This document shows positions 1 to 11,397 of a DNA stretch of 64,000 bases, piece after piece. The position numbers and the translations under genes are program-made. Source of the stretch: Erythroxylum novogranatense (taxonomy: Eukaryota > Streptophyta > Magnoliopsida > Malpighiales > Erythroxylaceae). Within the stretch, counting starts at the first letter, position 1. Every line of letters starts with the position of its first letter. Where the stretch lies: contig CM057228.1 of the NCBI GenBank assembly GCA_029891385.1, forward strand, positions 80,340,964 through 80,404,963, given 5' to 3'. The notes below the pieces were generated by a model. That model was not told where the DNA came from and made no database searches. It saw nothing but the letters and a program-made list of their open reading frames with translations.

Positions 1-595
1 TTTGACGAAGGCAAACATCTTATCATGAATATCCCTGATTATTCAACTAGGCCACATTTATTAATTAACTTGTTTAAGATGTCATTCTAGCCTTTTGACA
101 TGAAGATAAACATTTTGTCTTGAATTTCCCCAGTTACTCAGCTATATCACATTATCAACTAGCCACTAGCTCTATTCATAGCCCATTTTTGTTTTAATAG
201 GGTCAATGAAATAATTACACTTTTTTCTCTTTTCATATAGTCTACCTCATTTCTTTTAGTCAATCATCTTATGAAATACTCCTAATGATACTAACATATT
301 TAATTGAATTATAATTATAAATGTGTGTAACAAATTTCCTAAGATGAACAAACAATGACATATCCTAATTAACACGTGTACTTAACCAAGGATACTTAAA
401 ACATAAAATGCTTAAGCCAATATTCCTTTACAAATTCAATGACTATGATTAAAGTTAAACTACTTCCATCAAGTTATTGCCATTGAAACATTCATGCAAT
501 TCACACATATGCAATATATGTTCACACCATATCAACCTAATCAAAACATACAATATGGTATGCAAAATTCACACTTATGACATGCCAATCTAAAA
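1..595 (-). repeat. Terminal (probable LTR) part of decayed Athila-like element
   Basis: This AT-rich stretch lies beyond the minus-strand polypurine tract at 596-608, so on the minus strand it is where the 3' LTR of the Athila-like element should begin. No protein is visible in it. The LTR cannot be confirmed because its partner LTR is not seen in the window and its outer end lies off the left edge. The assignment rests only on position next to the tract and the gag-protease relic further right. Confidence 0.35.
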
Positions 596-608
596 TCCTC
601 CCTATACT
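596..608 (-). other. Polypurine tract of Athila-like element
   Basis: Read on the minus strand, a GGATAATGTG box is followed by a purine run AAGTATAGGGAGGA. This is the usual order at the 3' end of Athila/Tat internal regions, where the run primes plus-strand DNA synthesis. A similar tract (GGTATGGGGG) ends the related plus-strand element at 45600. Confidence 0.4.
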
Positions 609-1399
609 TTGACAACACATTATCCTTAATATGAGAAAAAATAAAAATAAAAATGACAACAAAAATCAAAAGGAAAGGTGAAGACATAAAACCAGGAGAT
701 TGAGGTGGTGACAGAATGTGGAGATACTTTCGGCCATGAAATTCTAACAATTCGTTCCTTATAAAAAAGTAAAAATAACAAAATACCAATAAACTAAAAT
801 AAAAATTATCCTAATTCTTGGATTGCCTCCTAAATAGCGTTTAGTTAACGTCATTAGCTTAACATGCTCCTCCTTCTATACTCAACCTGAGTCAATTCTA
901 AGTGGCTTACGTCCACCTGTGTTGCTTAGTTTCAGTTTAGTAGCTTGCAAATAAGTTACATATTGCAAGATAATCAAAAGGAAAAATTAATCAAATTAAG
1001 AAAACTAAGCTCAATAAAGCCATTTTAAGTAACAAACTATCAATAAAGTAGGGAATAATAAAAACCCTTGAATCATCTGTCATATTTAATGGTTTAGCTT
1101 TTAAAAAGTTGAATTATTCTCTTTCTTCCTTAATCACCTTTATTTCCTCTCCTCCTCCCAATTTGTGAATAAAGACGTTTGTATCTTCTTTAACCTTTAT
1201 CTTCATTGTCATATGTTTGTCATTCTCTTCTTCATCAGCTTCTTGAATAGAGACTTCCTCGTGTTCTTCAAACCCAGTCTCCGTTATCATCTGTTCTTTT
1301 TCCTCTCACTCGTTTTAAATTTTGACATCAATAATTCTCCTAAATGAGTTTCCCTCCTTCAGATTCTTTAATACCTTATTCATCTACGATTTGAAGGAT
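609..1399 (-). other. 3' untranslated region of Athila-like element, pol deleted
   Basis: At 821-840 the minus strand carries a GGAGGCAATCC box. It is a degenerate form of the GGAGGCAACCC box seen downstream of pol in Athila/Tat elements and also found on the plus strand at 44931. Between here and the protease remnant no reverse transcriptase, RNase H or integrase can be read, so most of pol has been lost. The stretch about 960-1400 is AT-rich and I see nothing else in it. Confidence 0.4.
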
Positions 1400-1960
1400 G
1401 AGGTTGTCTTTATGGACATCTACTAAAGCTTTTCAATTTCAAGTGGCTAAAAATGATAAACCAAGGATTAACAAATAATTTCAATCCTCTTCAAAGTCTA
1501 GCATGACTAAATCTACAAGAATGAAAAACTTGTCCACTTTTATAGGTACATCCTACATCACGCCAAACAGTTTTTTATCAAATAATTTGCAAACTGAATA
1601 CGTATAAATGTTGACTTCACATCTCTTAGCCCTAGTTTCCTAAAAATTGACAAAGGAATAAGGTTTATACTTGTGCCTAAGTCACATAAACATTTCGAAA
1701 TATCTAAATTACCAACTACATAGGGTATTGTAAAACTCCATAGATCTTTTAACTGTGAGGGTTAATTAAGTAGTTGTAAGTTTCCATCATGGAACTGTTT
1801 GGTTATCTTCCTAAGTCTGTTTCAATAATAATGCGTCTTTGAGAAATTTTGAATCCTTAGGCCTATGTTTTGACACTTTGATAAAAGACAAGTGAATTTG
1901 CAATTTCTTTAGCTTTTCCATAAACTTTGTAAATTGTATATCCAATTTGTTCTTTTGAAG
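1400..1960 (-). pseudogene. Aspartic protease remnant, Athila/Tat type
   Basis: Minus-strand translation across broken frames gives the conserved stretch before the protease (PKDSKFLKDALLLKQT near 1800-1860). Next comes the active-site block CLCDLGTSINLIPLSIFRKL near 1640-1715, and then DVPIKVDKFFILVDLVMLDF near 1490-1550. DLGTS is the catalytic motif (DLGAS in typical Athila/Tat copies). In an active element it would cut the Gag-Pol polyprotein. Stops and frame changes separate the blocks, so this copy is dead. It follows directly on gag (1964-2540), the normal order for the family. Confidence 0.75.
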
Positions 1961-1963
1961 TCT

Positions 1964-2540
1964 TTATGGGAATGGTATTTTTATTGGGAAAGGTAGAGGA
2001 GGAATGTAGGGACAATCCTTATTCTTGTCTTCATCCTTTTTCTTGTTCTGTTGGTCTTCTACAAAGTAGTTCTCATCTTGTCTTTCCATTGGTTCTTTTA
2101 GCTCGTTCCCACTCCTAAGTGTGATATCCTTACATTCCTCCCTTAAATTTACTTCTAAGTTGTTCAGAAAGTTTTGTACACTTCTCTTACGAAATTCGCT
2201 GGAAAGTTGTCTCATTTGAACCTCTAGGTTGTGAATAGAGGAGGCATGATCTTCTATTACTTGTTTAAACTTACCTTCTAGTCTCTTCTCGGCCTCTTCC
2301 ATGTTTATGAGCTTGTCCATGATCTTGCCCAATTTAGAATCCCATGAACTAGACTCATCTTGCTAAAATCCTAATAGGTCTTGATGTCCCATTTGAGTCC
2401 TTGTATTATTAGACCAAGAGAAATCTAGGTGGTTTTGCCACCGCAGATTGTATGTGTTCAAACAAGGATGATTACTTCCCTAACCAAATTATGATCCATT
2501 GAAGTTGAATTGCTCCATATTGTTGTTTTCCACTAAGAAG
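1964..2540 (-). pseudogene. Gag remnant of Athila/Tat-type gypsy element
   Basis: The longest open part (2332 to 1964) holds a coiled-coil-like stretch and the family signature IHNLEVQMRQLSSEF, then CKDITLRSGNEL and a proline-rich tail (YIPPLPFPIKIPFP). Upstream on the same strand the broken frame still gives NHPCLNTYNLRWQNHLDFSW near 2400-2460, matching the asparagine-rich segment of these Gags (typical form NPYSNTYNPGWRNHPNFSWS). Gag forms the particle shell. In-frame stops near 2400 and 2350 split it. Protease follows on the same strand, as expected. Confidence 0.75.
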
Positions 2541-2695
2541 TTGATAAGTGAAAAATATTAAACTTTTTATCCTCCTAAACTTAATATATTTAGTTATTTT
2601 TATTACCTAAGTTGAATTATTTTTATTAGACTTTAGTGACTAATGTAATTAGGTGGAAAAGAGATAAATCATAGAATTCCCAACAACACACAAAA
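2541..2695 (-). other. Leader of the Athila-like element, no gene seen
   Basis: AT-rich sequence upstream of the minus-strand gag remnant, cut by insertion of the element that starts at 2701. No primer-binding site is recognisable. Before that insertion it was continuous with 23333 onward. Confidence 0.3.
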
Positions 2696-2700
2696 ATAAC
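2696..2700. repeat. Target-site duplication ATAAC, left copy
   Basis: ATAAC lies immediately left of the TGTTGGGACC start at 2701. It is repeated exactly at 23328-23332 after the TCTAACA end at 23327. Five-base duplications are typical of LTR-element integrase, so the outer pair 2701/23327 marks one insertion event. Confidence 0.9.
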
Positions 2701-5033
2701 TGTTGGGACCCGATCTCAGGACCGGATCCTAATTGAAAAACGGAACGAAAAATAAAGCAGTGGAACGAAATCAAATGGAAGCGAAAATGAAAACACGAAA
2801 TACTAAATCGAATAAACGATCGAAATCAAAGGCAAAATACAAATCGAATCGAAAACATAAGACGAAAGCATCGAAAACGAAACGAATACGAATCGAATTA
2901 TCGAATAACAAAAATGCGAAACAAATACGGATCGAATTCAAAGCATACAAACGGAGCAACTGAACTAAACAAATATTCGACATCCGAAATCTTAAACTTA
3001 TGAAACAAAACGAAAGGGTCGCGTTGGAAACCTATGACTAAATCAATCCGAAACCGGTCTAAATTTTTTTCTTTCTTTTTTTCATTTTATTCGTCTTTAT
3101 TCAAAAACTCATACAAATCAAACAAATATAATTTCCCTTTTTGGGAAATTCATCCTCAATCAAAACTCACTTTATTCGATTCTTCAAATTCCAAACATAT
3201 CTCAATCTCATCTTTAAAACAAAACATCTATCTTATTCTTATTTATTTCTTTTTCCTTTGCCAATAACACTTATCCATATATTTCCATACAAAAAAAATC
3301 GGGTAGCATAACAGCTGTATTTTACGAAACCTAAACCTGCAAATGACTTTAAAACTCACTTCTATAATTCATAGTCAAAACTGAAAATCATCGGACCCCC
3401 CGTCCGAAATCCAAAACACAATCATATTCTCAACTCCATATACAATTACACAATTCTATGCAAAACCCAAACCTATCATATTTATACACAATCACAATTC
3501 ATATCCCATCATTATGCACATTCATCCATATCTATACATATCCAAATCACATTCATAAATCAATTCAATACATGATTTCATAACCATCCACAAATTCATA
3601 ATTCATCATACAATACTCTACCATTCAAGTCCTTATACAAAATCATAATTCATACATATTCCATAGCCATACACAATTCCAATTTCATAACTCAAGTCCA
3701 CACGCATAAACCATCATTCAAATCTTTATACAAATTCATAAATCATCTACATCACTAAGTAAATGCTTAGAAACATTCATGGCTCTCCAAGCCATATACA
3801 ATCCAAAACTAAATTGACATTACACAAATTACACGCTACGTAAAAATCAAACAAAAACGCCTTGACATTCTTTCATCCGATCTCCTACTCGAATACCTGG
3901 AGATGGGGATGAAAGGGGGATGAGCTTGATAGCTCGTGGATAACATGATTATAAATCGAATAATAAGCAAAAACCATCTTTTGCAAACTTTTGACATTTT
4001 ATAAAAATTCCACAAGTAGAGCATTTTGCAAAAGGCTTCTTTCTCAAAATTTTCAATTTTTCAAATCATTCATAAACAATTTCAACATTTCACGATTGAA
4101 AATCCTCAAATTCTCATTTATGAAAATTTCAAAACTTTTCACAATTCATAAATAAAATCGAAACATGAATGCATCACGTATAAATGCATCACATTGTAAA
4201 CAAATCAAAAATCACATAACACTTCAGAATGGTTTGGTTCGGTCCAAACGAACGTATCGCACATTCCCAAGATAATGTCCTGCAAACCGTGAATCGAACG
4301 TACTACACTTTCCCGCATAACGGTCCAGCGTAGCCGTGAACTTATGAGAGTCCGAAATCGGAGCTCTAGTGTTATTAGCGAGTAGGCAGGAGAAGCCTTT
4401 AAAAGCGAGACAGTGCACTAACTCAAACTTATGGGACCTAACCAAACTCACATAACACATAAGTCATACTTGAAAAACAAATTGCTTGAAGTCATATTTC
4501 GAAACTGAACTTTTTATATTTTCATATCTTGTCGTACTAGACACATTGTCATTCACACATTCACATAAATTCATATGACAATTTAAATGCAAACTTAATC
4601 CATCAATCAATCACATAACAATCAAAGTCATATTCGATTAACAATCATTCATAAACAAAGAATACAACACTTTTGATAAATCATCAAAATCATTCATAAA
4701 TAATAGATGTAACAAATGTATCAATTTCATAATTAATAAAATCTTTCAAGCATAAAGAATTTCAAAATTTTAACAATTTATTCAAAATCATTAGAAACAA
4801 TAAATCTAACCTTTATAACAATTTTCATAATTTCAGAAATTTTCTTAATTTATCAAAATCATTTAAAACTTGTAGCCATTTTTTTTCAAAGCATTCGGGA
4901 AACAATACAATTCAATACTTCCTTTCTTTATTTGTTTGAAAACATAAACAATAATTTTGCAAAACATTTCACTTCTTGAATTTTTAAAAATTCATAATCA
5001 ACTTATAAATCGAATTATAAACATATTACTCAC

Positions 5034-5097
5034 CTCATTTCCATGCTAGAACTTTGTCCCAAACTTCAATTCTCCATTACTTCTTTCCTTCATCCAA
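5034..5097 (-). other. Predicted LTR mini-exon (64 nt)
   Basis: Minus strand: acceptor-like GGATGAAG ends at 5098, then 64 nt, then donor GAG/GTGAGT whose first intron base is 5033. The order and spacing match mini-exons in four other LTR families here. Prediction only, with no transcript evidence. Confidence 0.45.
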
Positions 5098-5454
5098 GTT
5101 AAAAATTCCCTAAACCAAATTCACCCAAATTCAACATCACAATAGAGATAATCCTCAAAATTAACTTAAGAACTCACAAACCCATACCATTACCAAGGTA
5201 TCTAAACCAAAACTTCATTAAAAATCCAAAGCTCAAAAGTTTTCTCTTACCTTCATCTTCTCCAGTTTCGGATTTTTCTTGGCTTGGAAGAAAGCTTTCA
5301 CCTTCTTCCATCTTTTTCCCCACCCACAAATTCGAAAACCTAGCTTCACTCCTCTTCTCCTCATCCGAAGGCACACTCTCCCTTCTCTCTTCTTTCTCTT
5401 GTTCTTTTTCCTCTAATTTTTGTGCTTCCCCTTATGCCAAACGAAAGCCCCTCT

Positions 5455-5465
5455 ATTTTATATTG
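5455..5465 (-). promoter_or_regulatory. TATA-like box of giant LTR
   Basis: On the minus strand the LTR reads AATATAAAATAG, about 200 nt before the first donor-like site at 5250. The second LTR keeps it at about 21305-21315 as AATATAAAACAG. It would place transcription start near 5430 on the minus strand. Confidence 0.5.
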
Positions 5466-7398
5466 CCATGTCATTAAATGAAAGCCAATTGACTAAAATG
5501 CCCTTCCATGTAAGCCAAAAACCTTAACACTTTAAGTGATCTTCCAAAATTACCCCTAAACTTTATTTCAATTCATGCTTACATTAGGACATTTTTGTCA
5601 CCATCAAATTGAAGTAATTTGCTAAAACTTCCTTCTAGAAAATCGTTTCTAATTGTCTTAATTTCATAACACAACAAAAATCATTTAATTTGGTTCACTA
5701 TGTGAAAAGTTATGCTCCAAACATTTTGAACTATCATTATGTTAAAACATTTTCCAGCACTTTAATTCCATCCAAAAATTGATAATCTTACAGGCTGAAC
5801 TAAAATTCACTTTCTTTAGAAAAAATGTAGCCTTATCTTTCTAGTTTAATCGAAATCAATAATTACTTCATTTGGATTACTAGATCAAATGTTATGTCCA
5901 AAATACTTTCAGATCTTACTAGTCCAAGACTGCACACTAAACCCGACTTTCAATTCAGAAATTGAAAGTCTTAGAGGCTAAATTGAAGTTCAATTCCTTC
6001 ATATGAATTGTAGCCCCATGTCCCTATTTTATTTTACCTCAAGAATCAATTTAATCGGATCTCTGCGGATCAAGAATTTATCAAAATACTGAACCATGTT
6101 CAGAAAATTATCTAACTCACTTTGATTAAATCAATCTCTTTCAATTTAATCTCAAAAAAATCACAAGTTTCCCATGAGCATGTAGATAATTGTCTTAGGA
6201 ATCCAACGCTTCAAAAACCAAGACATTCGGATGTCGGACATAAAAGATATAAGTAAACGATTAGACAAAGGTTATATTAGGGAGAAAATAGCAAAATCAG
6301 AAAGAAATTCAAAACGGCGGCATTTTGCGCGTGAGAGAAAACAGAAACGGAGCAACAAGACGGCGTCGGATCGCGAGTTGGGCGAGCGCACACTATTCAA
6401 ACATCAAAATCACATCTTGAATTTTTCACAGAAATCATAGCTCTAAGCCTTTATTTTGTTTTGAAGGAAGAATCACCTTAATCAGAGCTCTATAGCTCAA
6501 GATATGCTTAAAATTCCAAAGTGTGTTTATACCTTAATCATGCTCTTTAAACAGACCTCTCAGTTTCTTACAATCAAACTTTTTCTTATCAGAATCACAA
6601 GCTACCAAATTTCATGGAAAGATAAATTCATGTCTTAGAAATCTATCGCCTTAAGAATCACTTCATTTGAAGGTGGGATGAGGGAGTTATGACTGAAAGA
6701 ATCGGACATGCTCATAACCTCAATAATGCAGTGGCATATCTTGGCACGATTGTCATAAATTTCAACAAAAATTTTGGATTAGTTTCGTTTTTAGACCAGT
6801 CGAAAGACGACTTCAAGATCTAAAACATTCATGAAGACCACAAAATCCGTTTCATCCTCTAAAGTGGTCAAAATTGCCATTCACTGTAGCTGACCCGATT
6901 CAAAGACTCCTCCAAACCCTCTCCAATGTTTTCTACCTCCAATCTAACATCATACAAACTTATAATCATCACAAATTCACTTATTCAAATGCCTTAACAC
7001 TTCATAGCAATCCAAACTCCAAAATTAACTCGAAAAACTCTCAAATCCCAATTCATTTGATTCATCAAAACTCCCATTTCCTATCAATCCCCATAGCTAT
7101 CACAACCACAAATCATAAACAACATCTTAACTTGTAACAATCATATCTTTTCATTCTAATATCCTAAATTTTCATACTATATGGCGTCGGAAAGCTAAGA
7201 CGATCAGTTATAACTTTTATTAAGACATCTTGGTCAAAACATCATAGATTTTTATAGAATTTATTCTGAACTCAGAACACACAATTTACCCTCATGAATA
7301 CAATATAGTATGCAAATCTATAACAAAGTACATATACAAAAATACTCATTTCATACATTTGATATTTCTAAATTCCATTAAAAGATTGGGGTCCAATA

Positions 7399-7412
7399 TT
7401 TCTCCCCCTCTT
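7399..7412 (-). other. Polypurine tract of giant-LTR element
   Basis: Minus strand: TTAAGAGGGGGAGAAA directly abuts the LTR boundary at 7398. The preceding GAACGAAATTCTTT context is shared with the Tekay-like element at 36541-36566. Confidence 0.85.
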
Positions 7413-8000
7413 AAAAGAATTTCGTTCTCGAAATTCTAACTTAAGAAATCACCAAATACTGGCTTCTAAATGACCATAATCACTTACTTTCTTATCTCAT
7501 TCCTTAACACACATATTCTTAACTTATTCACACTATTTCACTTCTTGTAGTAAGAACCACCAAAATTATATCAACTCACTATGTCCATAACTCACTATTT
7601 CTTAACATACTTACACAAGTCAATGGTCCAATTCTTAATAACCTTAATATGGACCAAATCATCATTCAAAATCAACCTTTTGAACTTTTATGCATATATT
7701 CCTATCATCAATCTCATCTTTCAAACATTTCATTCTTTCATTTCACAAAAGTATAGTTAACATCAATTTATCCCAATTCATCAAGAATTTCTATTCTTAA
7801 TTTCCACAAGCACATTCTTATAATCAATCAAATTCTTGACACCCAAAGCAAACAATAAAATTAATTCTTCAAACAATTCATGACAAAGACATTCACTTCA
7901 TATCACATTCTCACAAAATCAATCTTATCCTTACAAACTCTTATCAATTCTTCATGAAAGTCACTTATACACATACGCCCAAGTAAGATCTTATTACTAG
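7413..8000 (-). other. Non-coding internal region of giant-LTR element
   Basis: About 590 bp of AT-rich DNA between the tract and the primer site. I find no Gag, protease, RT or integrase motif on either strand. It may be the residue of a large internal deletion or a genuine minimal core. Confidence 0.75.
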
Positions 8001-8012
8001 GCTCTGATACCA
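8001..8012 (-). other. Primer-binding site, initiator Met tRNA type
   Basis: GCTCTGATACCA on the plus strand reads TGGTATCAGAGC on the minus strand. It is complementary to the 3' end of plant initiator-Met tRNA and sits 4 bases inside the LTR boundary at 8017. It fixes the element's orientation as minus. Confidence 0.92.
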
Positions 8013-8016
8013 TAAC

Positions 8017-9574
8017 TGTTGGGACCCGATCTCGGGACCGGATCCTAACCGAAAAACTGAATGAAAAACAAAGCGGCGGAATGAAATCAAATCGAAGCGA
8101 AATGAAAACACGGAATACTAAATCGAATAAACGATCGAAATCAAAGGCGAAATAGAAATCGAATCGGAAACATAAGACGAAAGAATCGAAAGTGAAGCGA
8201 ATACGAATCGAATTATTGAATAACAAAAATGCAAAAAAAATACGGATCGAATTCAAAGCATACAAACGAAGCAACTGAACTGAACAAATCTCCGACATCC
8301 AAAATCTTAAACTTATGAAACAAAACCAAAGGTTCGTGTTGGAAACCTATGACTAAATCAATCCGAAACCAGTCTAAATTTGTTTCTTTCTTTTTGTCAT
8401 TTTATTTGTCTTTATTCAAAAACTCATACAAATCAAACAAATATAATTTCCCTTTTTGGGAAATTCATCCTCAATCAAAACTCACTTTATTCGATTCTTC
8501 AAATTCCAAACATATCTCAATCTCATGTTTAAAACAAAACATCTATCTTATTCTTATTAAATTTTTTTCCTTTGCCAATAACACTTATCCATATACTACC
8601 ATACAAAAAAAATCGGGCAGCATAATAGCTGTATTTTACGAAACCCAAACCTACAAATGGCTTTAAAACTCACTTCTATAATTTCCAGTCAAAACTTAAA
8701 ATCATCGGACCCCCCGTCTGGAATCCAAAACACAATCATATTCTCAACTCCATATAAAATTTCACAATTCAATCCAAAACCCAAACCAATCATATTTATA
8801 CACAATCACAATTCATATCCCATCATCATACACATTCATCCATATCTATACATATCCAAATCACATTCATAAATCAATTCAATACATGATTTTATAACCA
8901 TCCACAAATTCATTATTCATCATACACTACTCTACCATTCAAGTCCTTATACAAAATCATAATTCATACATATTCCATAGCCATACACAATTCCAATTTC
9001 ATAACTCAAGTCCACACGCATAAACCATCATTCAAATCTTTATACAAACTCTTGAATCATCTACATCACTAAGTAAATGCTTAGAAACATTCATGGCTCT
9101 CCAAGCCATATACAATTCAAAACTAAATTCACATTACACAAATTACACGCTATGTAAAAATCGAACAAAAATGTCTTGACATTCTTTCATCCGATCTCCT
9201 GCTCGAATACCTAGAGATGGGGATGAAAGGGGGGTTGAGCTTGATAGCTCGTGGATAACATGGTTATAAATCGAATAATAAGCAAAAATCATCTTTTGCA
9301 AACTTTTGACATTTTATAAAAATTCCACAAGTAGAGCATTTTGCAAAAGGCTTATTTCTCAAAATTTTCAATTTTTCAAATCATTCATAAACAATTTCAA
9401 CATTTCATGGCTGAAAATCCTCAAATGCTCATTTCTCAAAATTTCAAAACTTTTCACAATTCATAAATAAAATCAAAACATGAATGCAACACATATAAAT
9501 GCATCACATTATAAACAAATAAAAATCACATAACACTTCAGAATGGTTTAGTTCGGTCCAAAACGGAATGTACT
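8017..9574 (-). repeat. 5' LTR of giant-LTR element, part 1
   Basis: Homologous to 2701-4260 of the other LTR, starting TGTTGGGACC. It is cut at 9574/9575 by the Tekay-like element and resumes at 20075. The last five bases (GTACT) are the duplicated target. Confidence 0.9.
9570..9574. repeat. Target-site duplication GTACT, left copy
   Basis: GTACT here and at 20075-20079 flanks the TGTAAC...CTACA element exactly. Removing one copy and the insert restores alignment with the intact LTR around 4255. Confidence 0.95.
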
Positions 9575-10130
9575 TGTAACATCCCGTTACCAATATGAAC
9601 GGCATATTGGTAATTCGGATGGTTTGGGACTGTGTGCATTTATGATTTGACTTGCATATGCATTGATAGCCTCTATTTTAGTGATAAATGATTATTATTG
9701 CACGAGCATATGTATGTACATGCATGTATGACAATTTTCTGATTTAATTGTGTAAATTGGAAATTGGGTGATAATTGCATAAATTAAGTTTTGATTATAG
9801 AATTGGAGAGAAATTGAATTTTAGAGGGTTAAAAATCGAAATCGGAGTGTAGGAACATGTGTCATATATTTTTTGAGGATTTATAGGAATTTTTTTGAAA
9901 TTTTCGGAGTAATAGGTCTGGACCGAAAAATTTACCAATGACTGATTTATTTGAATTCCCGGTTCTGAAATTGATTGTCCAATGGTAATGGAGGAACTAG
10001 AATTTGATCTGAGGAATTAGGGTTTAGAGCCATCGAGAATTTGGGAGAATTTAGAACAAGAAATTGGACAGCGGTTGTTGGACTGGTCTTGTGGCAATTA
10101 ATTGCCAACCAGTCCCTTATTTCCCTAAGT

Positions 10131-10138
10131 TTATAAAT
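10131..10138 (+). promoter_or_regulatory. TATA box of Tekay-like LTR
   Basis: TTATAAAT, preceded by a GGCAATTAATTGCC palindrome. The 3' LTR keeps the TATA-like sequence at 16491-16498. It lies about 250 nt before the donor-like GTAAGT at 10386. Confidence 0.55.
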
Positions 10139-10684
10139 CCAACCCATTGAATTTTTAGCCTCCCATGAAGCTTGCTTTCCTGTTCTTCTTCGTGATCTCC
10201 TTCCTTGATTGCCTTTTTATTTCTTCTTGCTAGTTTGCTTCCCCTTTCATCTTTGGTCTTTTCCCCTTTAGCTTGAGTTGGAGAAGATGAGATTTGGTTT
10301 GGTTTTTGGAGATTACAGTGGGTGTATATGAGATTGGGGATTTGAGGATTTTGGGTGATTTTGAAGGATTGAAAGCTTAAATCAAGTAAGTTCTCTTTCC
10401 TTCTTTCTTCAGATAGTTAATTTATGGTTTAATTAGAGTTATTGATTTATATATTTGATGATTGAAAGTGTTTGGGTTTCGGATGATAGGTTTTGAGAAT
10501 TTTATTATGGTTAATTTAGGGTAATTGAGAGATGATGAACATTTGAGGGAATTGAGGTTAGATATGAGTTGTGTTTAATGTATGGAGTTGTTTTGGAGTG
10601 TTTGTAAAGGGATAGGTTGAGTTTTGGATAAAATATAGAAAGAGAAAGGAAAAAGAAGAATCGGAGAAGATGAACCAGAGTCTG

Positions 10685-10870
10685 CACGTCGCGACGTGTA
10701 ATTAATTAGACGTCGTGACGAACGAAGAGTTGTATGTCACGACGAAAAACTAATTCTATGCCGCGAAGAGTGTTTGAGTTTACGTCGCAATGAGAGGCAA
10801 GGCGTACGTCGCGGCGAGGGCGAGAAGTCTCGCCGCGGTGAGCGACCTTGCGCCGCGGCGAGGGAGCCTG
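10685..10870 (+). repeat. Degenerate CpG palindrome array in 5' LTR
   Basis: Starts with the perfect palindrome CACGTCGCGACGTG and continues with variants of ACGTCGCGACGA about every 25-30 bases, ending in GC-rich CGCCGCGGCGAG forms. Several units differ from the 3' LTR copy (17035-17215) by C-to-T or G-to-A at CpG. Confidence 0.75.
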
Positions 10871-11269
10871 ATTTCTGAAATTGAGTTAGTTGTTTAAGTA
10901 ATGATTTTTTAGGTTTTAGATTCTTATTGAATTGGATACTGATTGACTGTGTTTTACAGATTAAGAATTGTGAATTAATTAGATAGAATCTCGAATTGAA
11001 TTTGATGGATTCGCATAATCGAATGGCGATTTATTAGGGAATGTGATATGTGATTGGAGTATGAATTTAGAGAGTTCAAAACTCAGTCAATTGAATTATG
11101 GTGTTAGGAATTCCTACTAACTAGAGGAAAGAGAATTGAATTGGAAAATCCGGGTTTAGGATCGGGAATGTCATGACATGTATTGTACTAATCGCATTAG
11201 CTACATATGCATTATTGACTATTGGAAATTGTATAATTAGTAATGTGTGATTATTCTAATTTGTTTTAG

Positions 11270-11337
11270 AGGCGCAAGTGGAGCGTCGATCCTCCGACAT
11301 AGCAGAGACTTCCCAGTAGTAGCTCGGAAGTTCAGAG
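11270..11337 (+). other. Predicted LTR mini-exon (68 nt), 5' LTR
   Basis: Acceptor-like TTTGTTTTAG ends at 11269 and donor CAGAG/GTGAGT starts at 11338. Same length and position as 17618-17685 in the 3' LTR. Prediction only. Confidence 0.5.
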
Positions 11338-11397
11338 GTGAGTAACCTAGTTGGTTCCTCAATCTTTGATTTGTTAAATGCTTGAATGAACTGTGTG

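Larger units (their letters stand above)
2701..7398 (-). repeat. 3' LTR of the giant-LTR element (4.7 kb)
   Basis: It aligns along its length with 8017-9569 plus 20075-23327. On the minus strand a TATA-like AATATAAAATAG lies at 5455-5465, followed by splice-like signals: donor at 5250, mini-exon 5097-5034, donor at 5033, acceptor at 3898-3897. Upstream (5470-7398) is U3-like. The minus-strand start shows TA instead of TG at 7397-7398 (plus-strand TA where the other LTR has CA), consistent with decay. The first 250 bases are low-complexity CGAAA/TCGAAT sequence, which gives spurious lysine-rich reading frames. Confidence 0.87.
9575..11397 (+). repeat. 5' LTR of Tekay-like element, 3'-truncated
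   Basis: Matches 15925-17745 of the 3' LTR, then departs after GAACTGTGTG at 11397 directly into gag sequence. The missing part includes the LTR end and the primer-binding site. TATA-like TTATAAAT is at 10131-10138. A donor-like AATCAAGTAAGT is at 10380-10391, a CpG palindrome array at 10685-10870, and a mini-exon at 11270-11337. Confidence 0.92.

Noticed and set aside
2733..2963. Lysine-rich open frame and its arginine/phenylalanine-rich antisense frame
   Set aside because: Both come from low-complexity CGAAA/TCGAAT sequence at the end of the giant LTR. The same stretch in the other LTR (8050-8290) is open in different frames, and neither has a domain.
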